From Cyanobacteria bacterium FACHB-502 (GTDB taxonomy: Bacteria > Cyanobacteriota > Cyanobacteriia > Elainellales > Elainellaceae): 43,103 nucleotides of DNA. Positions within the stretch are counted from its first letter, which is position 1; the number at the start of each line of letters is the position of its first letter. A program made the position numbers and the translations under genes. Below, in pieces: positions 26,063 to 34,477 of this stretch. The stretch lies in contig JACJNZ010000082.1 in the NCBI GenBank assembly GCA_014695325.1, positions 1 to 43,103 of the forward strand, given 5' to 3'. The notes under the pieces were generated by a model. That model saw only the letters and a program-made list of their open reading frames with translations, made no database searches and was not told the origin of the DNA.

Positions 26063-27043
26063 GTGTTTACAACTGTACTTTCTCACCAAAATTCTGCCGT
26101 TTCCCAAAGGGAAAATCGCATTCCGTTTGACCTCGTTGGCACGATCCAGGCGTTGAAGCAAGAGCTAAACGCTGTCATTCTGGCGCACTATTATCAAGAC
26201 CCAGAGATTCAGGACATTGCTGATTATTTGGGCGACTCGCTAGGACTTTCTCAGGAAGCCGCCAAAACCAGCGCAGATGTGATTGTCTTTGCCGGAGTTC
26301 ACTTTATGGCAGAGACGGCAAAAATCCTCAATCCCGATAAGCTGGTGCTGCTGCCCGATCTAAACGCAGGCTGTTCGCTGGCAGATAGCTGCCCTCCGGC
26401 GGAGTTTGCCCGTTTTAAGGCGGCTCACCCAGACCATTTGGTGGTGTCTTACATCAACTGCACAGCAGAAATTAAGGCGATGAGCGATATCATCTGCACT
26501 AGCTCAAACGCTGTCAAAATCGTGTCGCAAATCCCCGCCGATCAGCCGATCATCTTCGCGCCCGATCGCAACCTAGGACGCTATGTAATGGAGCAAACCG
26601 GACGAAATCTGGTGCTATGGCAGGGAAGCTGCATCGTGCATGAAACCTTCTCGGAGCGCAAGATTATTCAGCTCAAGATGGAACACCCGCAGGCAAAGGT
26701 GATTGCCCACCCTGAATGTGAACCCGCCGTTCTGCAACATGCTGATTATATTGGCTCGACGACGGCTCTGCTGAACTACGCGCTCAAGGGCGAAGCCGAT
26801 CGCTTTATCGTCGTCACCGAACCCGGCATCATTCACCAGATGCAGAAAGCCGCTCCGCACAAAGAGTTTATTCCCGCTCCGCCACAAAATCAGTGTGCCT
26901 GCAACGAGTGCCCCCACATGCGGCTCAACACTTTGGAGAAGATTTACCTGGCAATGAAAAATCGATCGCCTGAAGTCACGCTCACCCCTGAGATTCAGCA
27001 GGCGGCTTTGCAGCCGATTCGGCGGATGTTGGAGATGAGTTAG
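26063..27043 (+). CDS. nadA: Quinolinate synthase A
   Basis: The enzyme condenses iminoaspartate with dihydroxyacetone phosphate to quinolinate in NAD synthesis, using a [4Fe-4S] cluster held by three cysteines. Motifs: [63 protein letters not shown] and the cysteine-rich [18 protein letters not shown]. About 326 residues from the GTG at 26063. The frame is open to 25994, but that would put translation start inside the -10 box, and the N-terminus from 26063 (MFTTVL) is the one I know from other cyanobacteria. Confidence 0.93.
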   Translation: MFTTVLSHQNSAVSQRENRIPFDLVGTIQALKQELNAVILAHYYQDPEIQDIADYLGDSLGLSQEAAKTSADVIVFAGVHFMAETAKILNPDKLVLLPDLNAGCSLADSCPPAEFARFKAAHPDHLVVSYINCTAEIKAMSDIICTSSNAVKIVSQIPADQPIIFAPDRNLGRYVMEQTGRNLVLWQGSCIVHETFSERKIIQLKMEHPQAKVIAHPECEPAVLQHADYIGSTTALLNYALKGEADRFIVVTEPGIIHQMQKAAPHKEFIPAPPQNQCACNECPHMRLNTLEKIYLAMKNRSPEVTLTPEIQQAALQPIRRMLEMS

Positions 27044-27090
27044 AAGGGCGGAGGGATATTTCAACTGATCCTCCCATCCTTCTTCTGCCT

Positions 27091-27558
27091 TCAAGCAGAA
27101 CTCCCCAACCGCTCTGTCAACAAATCAATCAGATCATCTTTTTTATCTAAAGCGTCGATCTCGGACTCGATTTGTTTAACTTTCTCTGAGGGCAGGTTGA
27201 GGGAGCTAATCAGTTTTTCGTAAGCAGTGGCTTCTTCCTGGTTGATTTTGGCTTCGCTGGGAACGCGAGAACTCGATCGAATCACTTCGTAGGCTAGGCG
27301 CAGCACCAGCTCTTTTTCTTCTTCAGTTTGCAGCTTAGGTAGGAGTTCATCCAGGGGAAGGTTTTGCATCATGTAATCCTGGAGTTCTTGGTGAAGCTGC
27401 TGCTGGTGGCTATCGCTGGCAAACAGTTGGCTGAGGCGATCGAGCAGAACATTCACTTCTTCGGTTGTCAGTCCACCATCTGACCAAGCCATTGCGGTGG
27501 CAATTCGCAGAATGGTCATTTGTTTAGGGGAAATTGAGGGAGGGGGCGTTTGAACCAT
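27091..27558 (-). CDS. TerB-like (tellurite resistance family) protein
   Basis: The 155-residue all-helical protein has the TerB-like pattern ILRIATAMAWSDGGLTTEE near the start (acidic residues in the first helix pair), then a second half with VLRLAYEVIRSS and a repeat of the helical motif (NQEEATAYEKLISSLNLP). TerB domains often occur in stress or metal-linked systems; in cyanobacteria stand-alone copies have no proven role. It converges on nadA with 47 bp between the stops. Confidence 0.75.
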   Translation of the reverse strand: MVQTPPPSISPKQMTILRIATAMAWSDGGLTTEEVNVLLDRLSQLFASDSHQQQLHQELQDYMMQNLPLDELLPKLQTEEEKELVLRLAYEVIRSSSRVPSEAKINQEEATAYEKLISSLNLPSEKVKQIESEIDALDKKDDLIDLLTERLGSSA

Positions 27559-27711
27559 GAAAAATTCCTTCTGGTGTCAAAGTAAAAAGTGAGCTTAAAC
27601 GTGAAGCGAGCATAACAATTGCTCACAGGCTAGCATGAGGAATTTGAGCGATCGTCTGTCTTTAGCTTGTTATTAAAAGCTAAGAAAAGAGTCAGGAAAA
27701 GGACACAGGAA

Positions 27712-28200
27712 ATGGTGTGGAAAACGGTGGCGGGTGTGGTTGTTGCAGGGCATCAGATCGCGTCGGGGCGATCGAAGGAGAGTCCTTATCCCAGGGGCAG
27801 TATCGAGATGCAGATACCGTTCTTTAAAGAACTAGGCTTAGATTTATCGAGCGATTATCCCGCCACGCTGAATGTGTCGCTGCGCCCGGCTCAGTTTGTT
27901 GTGCAAATGCCCCAGTACACATTTCACGGCGTCAAATGGTCGCCCGAACACGCGCCGGAAGATTTCTCCTTTTCGCCCTGTCGCCTGAGCTATTACTCGC
28001 GCATTTATGGCGGATGGGTCTATTACCCGCGCCCCGAAACGAAACTGGGTCATTTTCAAGACCCCGGCACGATCGAGCTAATCCTGCCCAGAATTCTAGG
28101 CATTCAGTATGGCGATCGGGTAGAGGTCAGCATTCGATCAGAAGAAATTTTGATTGTGCGGGAAGGGGAAGAGTCAGTTTGGAACAACGATCAGCCGTGA
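27712..28200 (+). CDS. Conserved protein with a riboflavin-kinase-like (DUF120-like) pattern
   Basis: This is a protein of about 162 residues. Three features recall the CTP-dependent riboflavin kinase (DUF120) barrel: a glycine/serine start (VVVAGHQIASGRS), YPATLNVSLRP in the middle, and a C-terminal IELILPRILGIQYGDRVEVSI. This is pattern resemblance only; it may instead be an unrelated beta-rich protein known only from cyanobacteria. I start at ATG 27712 with AAGGA seven to eight bases upstream; a TTG at 27667 would add 15 basic residues. Confidence 0.5.
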   Translation: MVWKTVAGVVVAGHQIASGRSKESPYPRGSIEMQIPFFKELGLDLSSDYPATLNVSLRPAQFVVQMPQYTFHGVKWSPEHAPEDFSFSPCRLSYYSRIYGGWVYYPRPETKLGHFQDPGTIELILPRILGIQYGDRVEVSIRSEEILIVREGEESVWNNDQP

Positions 28201-28236
28201 ACTGGTCTCGCCCCCAAGACCCTTCAAGCAAACCCT

Positions 28237-28590
28237 TTAAGGCTGGATTCTGGCTCGAATTGCCTCCGCATCGCGAAACCCCACCGCGATCGCCTGACCA
28301 TCCTGAACGAACAGCGGTCGCTTCAGCAGCATCACATCCTGGGCAAAAGCATCAGTCCACTGTGCCTCTGTCCAGCCATTTTTCTCGTCCCCCAGCGCCC
28401 GATAGGCTTGCCCAGAAGTATTTCGCATCGGCTTTGCTCCCAACGCTTGAACCCAGGACGCGATCGCTTCCCGCGAAGGTGGATGCTCTTTGGTATTCAC
28501 AAACTCGTAGTTGAGCGCGTGATTGTCTAGCCACTGCAAAGCCTTTTTGCAGGTTCCACAAGTAGGAATGCCATAGACGGTAAGCGTCAT
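28237..28590 (-). CDS. Spx/ArsC-like thioredoxin-fold protein
   Basis: This is a protein of about 117 residues. The active-site-like CGTC (C11, C14) lies in VYGIPTCGTCKKAL, followed by FVNTKEHPPS, PMRNTSGQAYRALG and LLKRPLFVQDG, the pattern of the Spx/YffB branch of the ArsC family. Such proteins are thiol-based regulators or reductases; arsenate reduction is unproven for this branch. The frame continues upstream to 28704, but that part is the repeat-rich leader and not family sequence. Confidence 0.8.
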   Translation of the reverse strand: MTLTVYGIPTCGTCKKALQWLDNHALNYEFVNTKEHPPSREAIASWVQALGAKPMRNTSGQAYRALGDEKNGWTEAQWTDAFAQDVMLLKRPLFVQDGQAIAVGFRDAEAIRARIQP

Positions 28591-28610
28591 TGTCTTTCTT
28601 CTAAATAAAT

Positions 28611-28652
28611 GGGTGGATAGGGAGATAGGTGGATAGGTGGATAGGTAGTAGG
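28611..28652. repeat. Tandem GGTGGATA-type short repeats
   Basis: GGTGGATAG, GGAGATA, GGTGGATA, GGTGGATA, GGTAGTAG follow each other directly, 20-60 bp upstream of the Spx-like gene. They resemble the short tandem repeats scattered through many cyanobacterial genomes. The rest of the gap to 28860 is pyrimidine-rich without a gene. Confidence 0.6.
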
Positions 28653-28860
28653 CGAATAAAATTTCTGCTCCCAATACTAAAAGATAGCCTCTTGCCCGAC
28701 TCAAATCACCCCTCCTGACCCCTTCAACTCCTCATCCGCGCATTCTACCCCTCCACCCCTTCGCCCCTCTCCCACTCCACTTTCGCGCAATTCAGCCTAA
28801 GCTGGGAATACTGGGAACAAGGCTTGTCTGACAGTTCAGCAGCCCGTCGCACTGAGAACT

Positions 28861-29346
28861 ATGTGGCAACGGTTGAAAAACTGGAGAAATTGGTACCGGG
28901 GATTCAAGGCTTATAGGGCAATGAGTCCAGATTTGCAGGTGCGTCGTCGAGTGCGGCAACAGCTCGATCAGCGTCCTTACCTGATCGAACAGGAATGGAT
29001 TGAGCAATACTGTCAACCAGAGGGAATTGCTGTACCGATCGCCCTCTTTGCCTATACTCATCTCCAGCAATACTCTGGTTTAGAAATCGGACGAGTGCGG
29101 CTCACCGATCGACTGGAAGCAGATCTGCACTGGAGCCAAATCTGCTGGTTTGATTGGATGTTTACCCTCAGTCAGGACTTCTGGCAAAGTTTTGCAATTG
29201 ATATTGAAGAACTGCTTCACGACTCAGACTTTGACACGGTAGGCGATCTGCTGAGCTTCCTGAGCGATCGCTGGACAGCTCATATAGCCGATACAGAGCA
29301 ATCAGAGCAAGGGCGAATCGAAAAATTTCCTACTCAGGAAGTCTAA
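28861..29346 (+). CDS. Cyanobacterial hypothetical protein
   Basis: The protein has 161 residues, tryptophan-rich and mostly helical (MWQRLKNWRNWYRGFKAY at the start; WFDWMFTLSQDFWQSF in the middle). It is acidic toward the C-terminus, with no signal peptide and no membrane segment. A run of PEGIAVPIALFAYTHLQQY may form a helix-turn-helix-like core. I do not recognise a family with a known function. Confidence 0.6.
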   Translation: MWQRLKNWRNWYRGFKAYRAMSPDLQVRRRVRQQLDQRPYLIEQEWIEQYCQPEGIAVPIALFAYTHLQQYSGLEIGRVRLTDRLEADLHWSQICWFDWMFTLSQDFWQSFAIDIEELLHDSDFDTVGDLLSFLSDRWTAHIADTEQSEQGRIEKFPTQEV

Positions 29347-29716
29347 ATTGAACCAATGAAGTGAGCAGCACCAAGAGAGCGTATAACAGACGCATCAGGG
29401 TGACTTTTCAGGATTTATCGGACTGGTCGAGCGGTTTTGTTGCTTCTAATTGCGAATTGTTTGCAAAAGAAGCGATTGCATCGTACATTAGATGTCAGGA
29501 GTTATTGATTAAGATTCTCAATAAGTGCCGCTCGAAGATTTCCTGGATCGGCTTAGTTTGAGGGTGGACTGATCAAAGCTCTGCTGAAAACTTCCTCTTT
29601 TAACGGGAGTTTTGCAGAGGAAGATGCTGCGTCCAATCGTCTAACTCCTTTTCTATCCAAGTTAGAAATACGCTTGCACTACGCCGCAAATTTTTATCAG
29701 AACGACGCTCACACTC
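29347..29716. other. Intergenic region, about 370 bp, no supported gene
   Basis: A GTG-started frame at 29361-29561 (66 codons) has no recognisable features, no clear ribosome-binding site and unremarkable codon use; I leave it out. No hairpin or repeat stands out. Confidence 0.4.
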
Positions 29717-29965
29717 ATGGAACAGGCTCATTCCCAAACCGATCACGCTCAGGTCATTTCGTGCGATCGCAGTGCCCGCTGGCAGGTTTGCCACAGGCTT
29801 CAGGAACTCGATATTTGCTGTGACTGTTTAGCTGATGGTAGGCTGCGGGTTCTTGCTAACACTCCCGTTGCGCTTATGCAGGTTCGCAGCGTTTTGCAGC
29901 AGTGGTCAATGTCGCGTTCTGCACTGGTGGGGCAGCTCGAAAAATGCTGGCAGTGCTCTGGCTAG
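29717..29965 (+). CDS. Small cysteine-containing protein, Asr1405/Asl0597-like
   Basis: The protein has 82 residues. The pattern VISCDRSARWQVCHRLQELD, then CCDCLADGRLRVLANTP, VRSVLQQWSMSR and a final CWQC matches what I know of the Asr1405/Asl0597 group of small cyanobacterial proteins. Six cysteines could bind a metal or form disulfides. Function is unknown. It lies 104 bp before the ferredoxin-like gene. Confidence 0.6.
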   Translation: MEQAHSQTDHAQVISCDRSARWQVCHRLQELDICCDCLADGRLRVLANTPVALMQVRSVLQQWSMSRSALVGQLEKCWQCSG

Positions 29966-30069
29966 TGCCGTTAAAAATTTGTGCTAAAACTTTGCAGTTT
30001 GAACCTTTTTAAGATCATCACTTTTCAGTCTTTCGACCTAATCTATCCTTTCTCTTCTTTCTACCTAAA

Positions 30070-30756
30070 ATGACTCAGTGCTTTACTTCGCGAACAGTTG
30101 ATTTTCGGCTTGAAGGGCAATTTCTGGGATTTGCTTTGGGCGATGGTTACAAACTTAAGTATCTGCGGCTGGCAACCGATGACGGAGAGCAGCAGATTAA
30201 ACTGTCGAAGTCAATTCGTCCCCTGCTGTATCGATCGCTTCTGCCGGGAATGCGAGTTGAAGTATTGGGTAATCAAAAGTGGAACCTTGAGAAAGGCTCG
30301 GTGAAGCGCAAAGCCTATCAGGTGAATCCGCTGACGCTGGATGAAAGCTCCTATAGCACGCTGCGCGAGTCTCTTGGTGAGTTAACAGGTACATTGACGG
30401 TCAACGGGTCAACTACGGTCGTGAAGCCGATGGAACCACCGATGGAATCATTTGTTCAGCCATCGATTCAACCGCCCACTCCTTCAGAAGCTCCAAAGGC
30501 AAAAAATCAAAAGAGCTGTATTTTTGTTTGCGGTAAATCAGATTGCTGCAAAAAAGGAGGACGGGCAGTAATCGCATCGCTTCAGGAAGAATTGAGCGAT
30601 CGGGGACTAGATCAGGAAATTACGATTAAGCCAACGGGCTGCATGAAACGCTGCAAGGCGGGTCCCAATGTGGTGATGCCGGACAAAACACGCTACAGCA
30701 AAATTTCAGCCAAAGAAGTGCCCACGCTCCTAGACAAGCACTTCCCAAACGCATAA
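30070..30756 (+). CDS. Thioredoxin-like [2Fe-2S] ferredoxin domain protein
   Basis: The protein has 228 residues. An N-terminal beta-rich domain (about 8-95, FRLEGQFLGFALGDGYKLKY) and a proline-rich linker (about 118-145) lead to a C-terminal thioredoxin-like ferredoxin domain: IFVCGKSDCCKKGG and later PTGCMKRCKAGPNVVMPD supply the four-cysteine cluster site. This arrangement is common in cyanobacteria; the role is probably electron transfer or sensing, with partner unknown. Confidence 0.85.
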   Translation: MTQCFTSRTVDFRLEGQFLGFALGDGYKLKYLRLATDDGEQQIKLSKSIRPLLYRSLLPGMRVEVLGNQKWNLEKGSVKRKAYQVNPLTLDESSYSTLRESLGELTGTLTVNGSTTVVKPMEPPMESFVQPSIQPPTPSEAPKAKNQKSCIFVCGKSDCCKKGGRAVIASLQEELSDRGLDQEITIKPTGCMKRCKAGPNVVMPDKTRYSKISAKEVPTLLDKHFPNA

Positions 30757-30899
30757 GGGCGCTTTGAGGAATTTAGGGTGGGGGATTTAGGGGGCAACGG
30801 ATGAACTGATGCAACTGCTCAAACGACCCCTGAGAGTGAGTGCCTATCCATCTCGATCGATTCAATAGCAGTACTACACCAATAGTGGCATTACAAACA

Positions 30900-30926
30900 G
30901 AAAGGGGCTTTAGCCCCCTTTTTTTG
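30900..30926 (+). terminator. Intrinsic terminator
   Basis: GGGGC (30904-30908) and GCCCC (30913-30917) pair around a TTTA loop, extended by flanking AAAG/CTTT pairs and followed by TTTTTTT. It probably ends the ferredoxin-like transcript, 150 bp after its stop. Confidence 0.7.
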
Positions 30927-31030
30927 ATCGTTAGAAACCGATCGCTATCTTGTATTGTTTGCTTGTATTGTTTCTCTCTCAAGGCGCGGACCAGGTGGGC
31001 AGTACCCACCCCATCAAACTATGAAACTTC

Positions 31031-31474
31031 CTAGTCAAACTTGCCCAGGACTTGCTCTTTCAGCGCGTTAAAATCTCTGCCCAATTCCTGACGATTGGAG
31101 GCTTTCCAGAGATAGCGATAGACAAACCAGGCAGTATAACCCATGCCCACCAGCTCAAACAGAGGAGCCAGCAGGGGAATGTCGTTGATTGCATCCAGAA
31201 TGGCAAGCAGCAGCTTAGCAGCAACGATCGCGCCAAAAATTAACCCAACCGTGACGATCGGGCGTTTGTATTCCCCGAAGAAGTCAGTCAGGTAGTCAGG
31301 CAGATCTGCCAGGAATGCAGAAATCTTCTCCCCAATCTGCCGCCACTGTTCATTGGATGCATCGGTAGAGGAATAGTTTGCCAGCGTGCCTGAGTCGTCG
31401 GTGCTAATCGTGACGTTGACGTTTTCAGCACTGTAACCAGGAGATCCAGCTTCTTGCTTCACTTCAGGCTCCAT
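31031..31474 (-). CDS. CAAD-domain thylakoid membrane protein
   Basis: The 147-residue protein has an acidic Ser/Thr-rich N-terminus (about 1-40). The CAAD domain follows: an amphipathic helix (FLADLPDYLTDFFGEYKRP), two membrane helices (IVTVGLIFGAIVAAKLLLAILDAI and FELVGMGYTAWFVYRYL) and a C-terminal amphipathic helix (NRQELGRDFNALKEQVLG). CAAD was named from cyanobacterial aminoacyl-tRNA synthetases; stand-alone forms are related to CURT1, which curves thylakoid membranes. Confidence 0.88.
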   Translation of the reverse strand: MEPEVKQEAGSPGYSAENVNVTISTDDSGTLANYSSTDASNEQWRQIGEKISAFLADLPDYLTDFFGEYKRPIVTVGLIFGAIVAAKLLLAILDAINDIPLLAPLFELVGMGYTAWFVYRYLWKASNRQELGRDFNALKEQVLGKFD

Positions 31475-31689
31475 AATGATCCCTTGAACCTAAACAACTT
31501 TTATGAGATGTGAGAGGATATCCCTAGCGAGGGTAAGACCTAACTAGCTTACTAAAACTCTTGTCAGGGATGAGTCGCGAATATCAGGATTTAACGAACC
31601 TACTAGACACTAAATCAGACTTTCAAGAATTGCAAGTTCCTGAGAGGTATTTTCGGGCATAGATAAGCTTTGCTCACCGATCGATGGAT

Positions 31690-31722
31690 TTAAAATAAAC
31701 AGGCTCGGCTATTTCAGCCTGT
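31690..31722 (-). terminator. Intrinsic terminator after the VOC-protein gene
   Basis: On the minus strand ACAGGCT and AGCCTGT form a stem (31699-31705 with 31716-31722) followed by TTTATTTTA. The surrounding gap 31475-31795 holds no gene that I can support. Confidence 0.55.
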
Positions 31723-31795
31723 CTCGGTTCTCTATATTGCTCACTCTTTCTCTTAATTGCAGCTTCTCTTAATTACAGCAACGAATCCGGCGAGT

Positions 31796-32410
31796 TTAGT
31801 TAGAGACCTCCGCCATTTCGATGATACGACCGTCGTAGTCCTTCACCAGGAAGTTGAGCGGCTTTTCCCGACGCAGCTTGTATTTCACGCCATAGGATTG
31901 AACCCGCATTAAGAGTTGCTCTAGACAGTCGCGGTCGAAGCAGACGTGACGCTGGCGATCTTTTGGTCCGAGTCCTGCCCCCGAAACAATATGGAGCTGG
32001 GTGTTTTTGCGAAGCTGATACCACAGCCCTTCGGAGTACTGATAGCTCTCGTTGGATCTGCCCAGGCTCGCGGTTGAGCCATAGAACGGGTCGATGCCTG
32101 CGGTTCCGAGCGTCTGCTCGTAGTTGTAGTAGTAGTGCAAGGGCACATCAGCAGCGGGCAGTTCCAGCATTCCCTCATAAAATCGCCGTGCCAGTTCCAG
32201 GTCAGACACCATTACGGTGTAAACCTTGGGCGCACTGGTGAGAAACATCCACATTGCTCCTGCATAGGCAACCAGAAGCATGACCATGACCCCCTGCGTG
32301 GAGAGCAGACTATCCAGGGGCAATGCGGGCAACAATCCACCAATCAGGGGCACAAATCCGGGCAGGTGATGCAAAGCAGTTTCCCCCACGGGGTAAGCGG
32401 CAATGAGCAT
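31796..32410 (-). CDS. Membrane-associated VOC (glyoxalase-like) protein
   Basis: This is a protein of about 204 residues. A hydrophobic N-terminal part with a membrane helix (VMVMLLVAYAGAMWMFL) precedes a vicinal-oxygen-chelate domain: YTVMVSDLELARRFYEGML, RHVCFDRDCLEQLL, and the C-terminal NFLVKDYDGRIIEMAEV. The metal site is only partly recognisable (H in RHVCF, E in IIEMAE), so catalysis is uncertain. I start at ATG 32410; a TTG at 32434 would add eight residues. Confidence 0.75.
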   Translation of the reverse strand: MLIAAYPVGETALHHLPGFVPLIGGLLPALPLDSLLSTQGVMVMLLVAYAGAMWMFLTSAPKVYTVMVSDLELARRFYEGMLELPAADVPLHYYYNYEQTLGTAGIDPFYGSTASLGRSNESYQYSEGLWYQLRKNTQLHIVSGAGLGPKDRQRHVCFDRDCLEQLLMRVQSYGVKYKLRREKPLNFLVKDYDGRIIEMAEVSN

Positions 32411-32562
32411 GGACAAAGAGCTTATTTCTAACAACAGCTTGACGCAGAGATCTGAAAAAGGGATTGGACTTTGTTCCTACCCTTTTCTCCCTAGTCTATC
32501 AAGACTATCTTAGTCCCGACTAATTGGATTGAGTTCGCACCGTTGGGAGCTTTACGAATTCT

Positions 32563-32988
32563 TCAGGCAGCAGTCCAGGCGCGAAGCAGCAACCGTCGGC
32601 CCAGTTCAATATCTTTGGGGGCACACTGCCAGTCAGGATGTCCGGTCATCAGCAGGCTATCGAGGGTTTCTTGATCAAACAAATGCCAGACAGGTGCTTT
32701 AGAAATCTGAGTTTCGATCGCGTAGCAGTTTGGGCTGATGCAGTGAATTACCAGAGCGTCTGCGGTGCGGGTCAGCGTCATGCGATCGCCCGGTTGCAGG
32801 GCACGAAACTGGCGAATCAGCGATTTAAATTCGGTTAAGGAAGGCGCCACAATCCCAGGAATCGCCACAGTTGCTTCCCGCTCACCATTGGTCCAAATCC
32901 AGTAGTTCCGCGCCGGGTCGATGCCTTCGAGCCAGGGCAGTTCATCATCTAAGCGATAGCGAGGAGCCAGAGGAAAGTGAGGAGTCAT
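32563..32988 (-). CDS. Cyanobacterial hypothetical protein
   Basis: The protein has 141 residues. It begins MTPHFPLAPRYRLDDELPW, has a beta-rich middle (RNYWIWTNGEREATVAIPG, DALVIHCISPNCYAIE) and a C-terminal WQCAPKDIELGRRLLLRAW. No membrane segment or signal peptide. I believe it is conserved in cyanobacteria but know no function. Confidence 0.6.
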   Translation of the reverse strand: MTPHFPLAPRYRLDDELPWLEGIDPARNYWIWTNGEREATVAIPGIVAPSLTEFKSLIRQFRALQPGDRMTLTRTADALVIHCISPNCYAIETQISKAPVWHLFDQETLDSLLMTGHPDWQCAPKDIELGRRLLLRAWTAA

Positions 32989-33169
32989 GGTGGGTTGTCC
33001 TAGTCCATCGGGAGATTGGAGATGTCCAGAACTGTCTACGCTTGCAGAAATTCGCAGGCTGCAATTTAACGCTTAAGTTTTGGTTTTTACCAGATTCGGG
33101 GATCACTTCCCGAAAAATCAATTTAACTTAGTAAAATTTATTGAACCTATGAGTAAAACTGACGATCGT

Positions 33170-33240
33170 GAAGCAAAGTTCCCCTAATGACTCGCCAGCT
33201 TTGGGGCTAAAGCGTAATTCCATCAATCAAACTTTGCTTC
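33170..33240 (+). repeat. Perfect 11-bp inverted repeat enclosing 49 bp
   Basis: GAAGCAAAGTT (33170-33180) and AACTTTGCTTC (33230-33240) are exact complements. Inside, CCCC (33181-33184) can pair with GGGG (about 33202-33205). The structure could fold as an RNA of about 70 nt. No U-tract follows. Confidence 0.55.
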
Positions 33241-33316
33241 TATCGGTTGACTGAAGAGGCTGTTTGAGAAGTATCTGAGGTGCTCCATTGCCCCTTACAT
33301 TCCCCAATTCTAGAGG

Positions 33317-33361
33317 ACTTTGGGAACGACAACTTTGAGAACGATAATTTTGAGGACGACA
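33317..33361 (+). repeat. 15-bp tandem repeat x 3 (first array)
   Basis: ACTTTGGGAACGACA, ACTTTGAGAACGATA, ATTTTGAGGACGACA. Read in one frame the repeats would encode FGNDN, FENDN, FEDDK within a short unsupported frame ending at 33411. Confidence 0.75.
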
Positions 33362-33567
33362 AGGAGAGTTACTCTTTTCCAGAGTTTACGGCTGTCTACC
33401 CACAAATCTAGACAAATTCAGAATGAGGGAGAATTCCTGATAAAACGTCCCCTAACCTCTCAATTTAGAGACACTAAACCAATCAAGGTCCCCCAGCATT
33501 AAGAAATTTAGGGGCTGAACAAACCTGAACAAAGCTCAAACGAAGCGGATTCGACGACTGGTAGAGA

Positions 33568-33612
33568 TTAGGCAGCAGAATTTTAGGCAGTAGAATTTTA
33601 GGCAGCAGAATT
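33568..33612 (+). repeat. 15-bp tandem repeat x 3 (second array)
   Basis: TTAGGCAGCAGAATT, TTAGGCAGTAGAATT, TTAGGCAGCAGAATT in direct succession; copies 1 and 3 are identical and copy 2 differs at one base. Confidence 0.8.
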
Positions 33613-33758
33613 GAAAGCGGTTTGGGCAACGATCGCGATCGTTCAAAACATTCGCTAACTGGCTTTGGATAGACTCTTAGAACAGGGAAATTCGCTAGAG
33701 TGAGAAATATACTGAGTTAGCTCCTCAGTTCGCCCCTTGTGAGTTAGCAAAAGGAACT

Positions 33759-34451
33759 ATGGCAGGTCAGCTTTTGTTGGTAGATGATGAGCCAGGATTG
33801 CGTCAGGCAGTGCAGGCATACCTGGAAGATGAAGGCTTTACGGTGCAGACTGCGAGTAATGCCCGCGAAGGCTGGGATTTGCTACAGCGATCGTCCCCCG
33901 ACCTTGTCATCACAGACATCATGATGCCGCAGGTGGATGGATACCAGTTTCTTCAGCAAATGCGTGATGACCCCCGGTTTGAGACGCTGCCTGTGATTTT
34001 TTTGACGGCAAGGGGCATGACGACCGATCGCATTCAGGGCTACAGTGCCGGAGTCGATGCTTATCTCTCGAAGCCGTTTGACCCTGATGAATTGGTGGCT
34101 GTGATCACGAATTTGCTGAGCCGCCGGGCAGCCCTCAACAAAGCCGCCTCCGACAGTGAAACGCCTAACATTGCGGACATGGCGAAACAGATTGCCGAAA
34201 TTCGCGCCATGCTCAACCAGCGCGGCGGCATTGCCCAAACCCCTGCCCCGATCAAGCACGACTTTACGCCCCGCGAACAAAGCGTTTTAGAACTCGTGGC
34301 AGAAGGCTTGATGAATAAGGAAATCGCACGTCGCCTTGATACCAGCGTTCGCAATGTTGAAAAATACGTTAGCCGCCTTTTTAGCAAAACAGGAACCAAT
34401 AGCCGGACAGAACTGGTGCGCTACGCGCTGGAGCATGGGCTGACCCAGTAG
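33759..34451 (+). CDS. NarL/FixJ-type response regulator
   Basis: The protein has 230 residues. The receiver domain (about 3-125) has the acidic pocket D10/E11, phosphoacceptor D53 in ITDIMMPQVDG, T83 and K105. After a linker (about 125-165) the LuxR-type helix-turn-helix (about 170-226) reads FTPREQSVLELVAEGLMNKEI and VRNVEKYVSRLFSKTGTNSR. The protein should be a phosphorylation-controlled DNA-binding regulator. No histidine kinase gene is adjacent; the converging neighbour is a Ser/Thr kinase. Two GAGTTAGC copies upstream could be its own operator. Confidence 0.88.
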   Translation: MAGQLLLVDDEPGLRQAVQAYLEDEGFTVQTASNAREGWDLLQRSSPDLVITDIMMPQVDGYQFLQQMRDDPRFETLPVIFLTARGMTTDRIQGYSAGVDAYLSKPFDPDELVAVITNLLSRRAALNKAASDSETPNIADMAKQIAEIRAMLNQRGGIAQTPAPIKHDFTPREQSVLELVAEGLMNKEIARRLDTSVRNVEKYVSRLFSKTGTNSRTELVRYALEHGLTQ

Positions 34452-34477
34452 CAATCTGAAGTCGCAATCTGAAATTC

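Larger units (their letters stand above)
32989..33758. other. Repeat-rich intergenic region (770 bp)
   Basis: No confident gene. It contains a long inverted repeat (33170-33240), two independent 15-bp triple repeats (33317-33361 and 33568-33612), the palindrome AACGATCGCGATCGTT (33628-33643), and two copies of GAGTTAGC (33714-33721, 33741-33748) before the response-regulator start. A possible -10 box, TATACT, is at 33708-33713. Confidence 0.5.

Noticed and set aside
29361-29561. 66-codon open frame with GTG start
   Set aside because: No ribosome-binding site, no family pattern and no composition signal; left as unassigned intergenic sequence.
33320-33502. 60-codon open frame across the first 15-bp repeat array
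   Set aside because: The frame is created by the repeats, with low-complexity product and no ribosome-binding site.
28611-33612. Tandem repeats as a CRISPR array
   Set aside because: Units are 8-15 bp and directly adjacent with no spacers, and no cas genes are present.
33628-33643. AACGATCGCGATCGTT palindrome as a specific operator
   Set aside because: It is built from the HIP1-like CGATCG core that is extremely common in this genome, so the symmetry alone means little.
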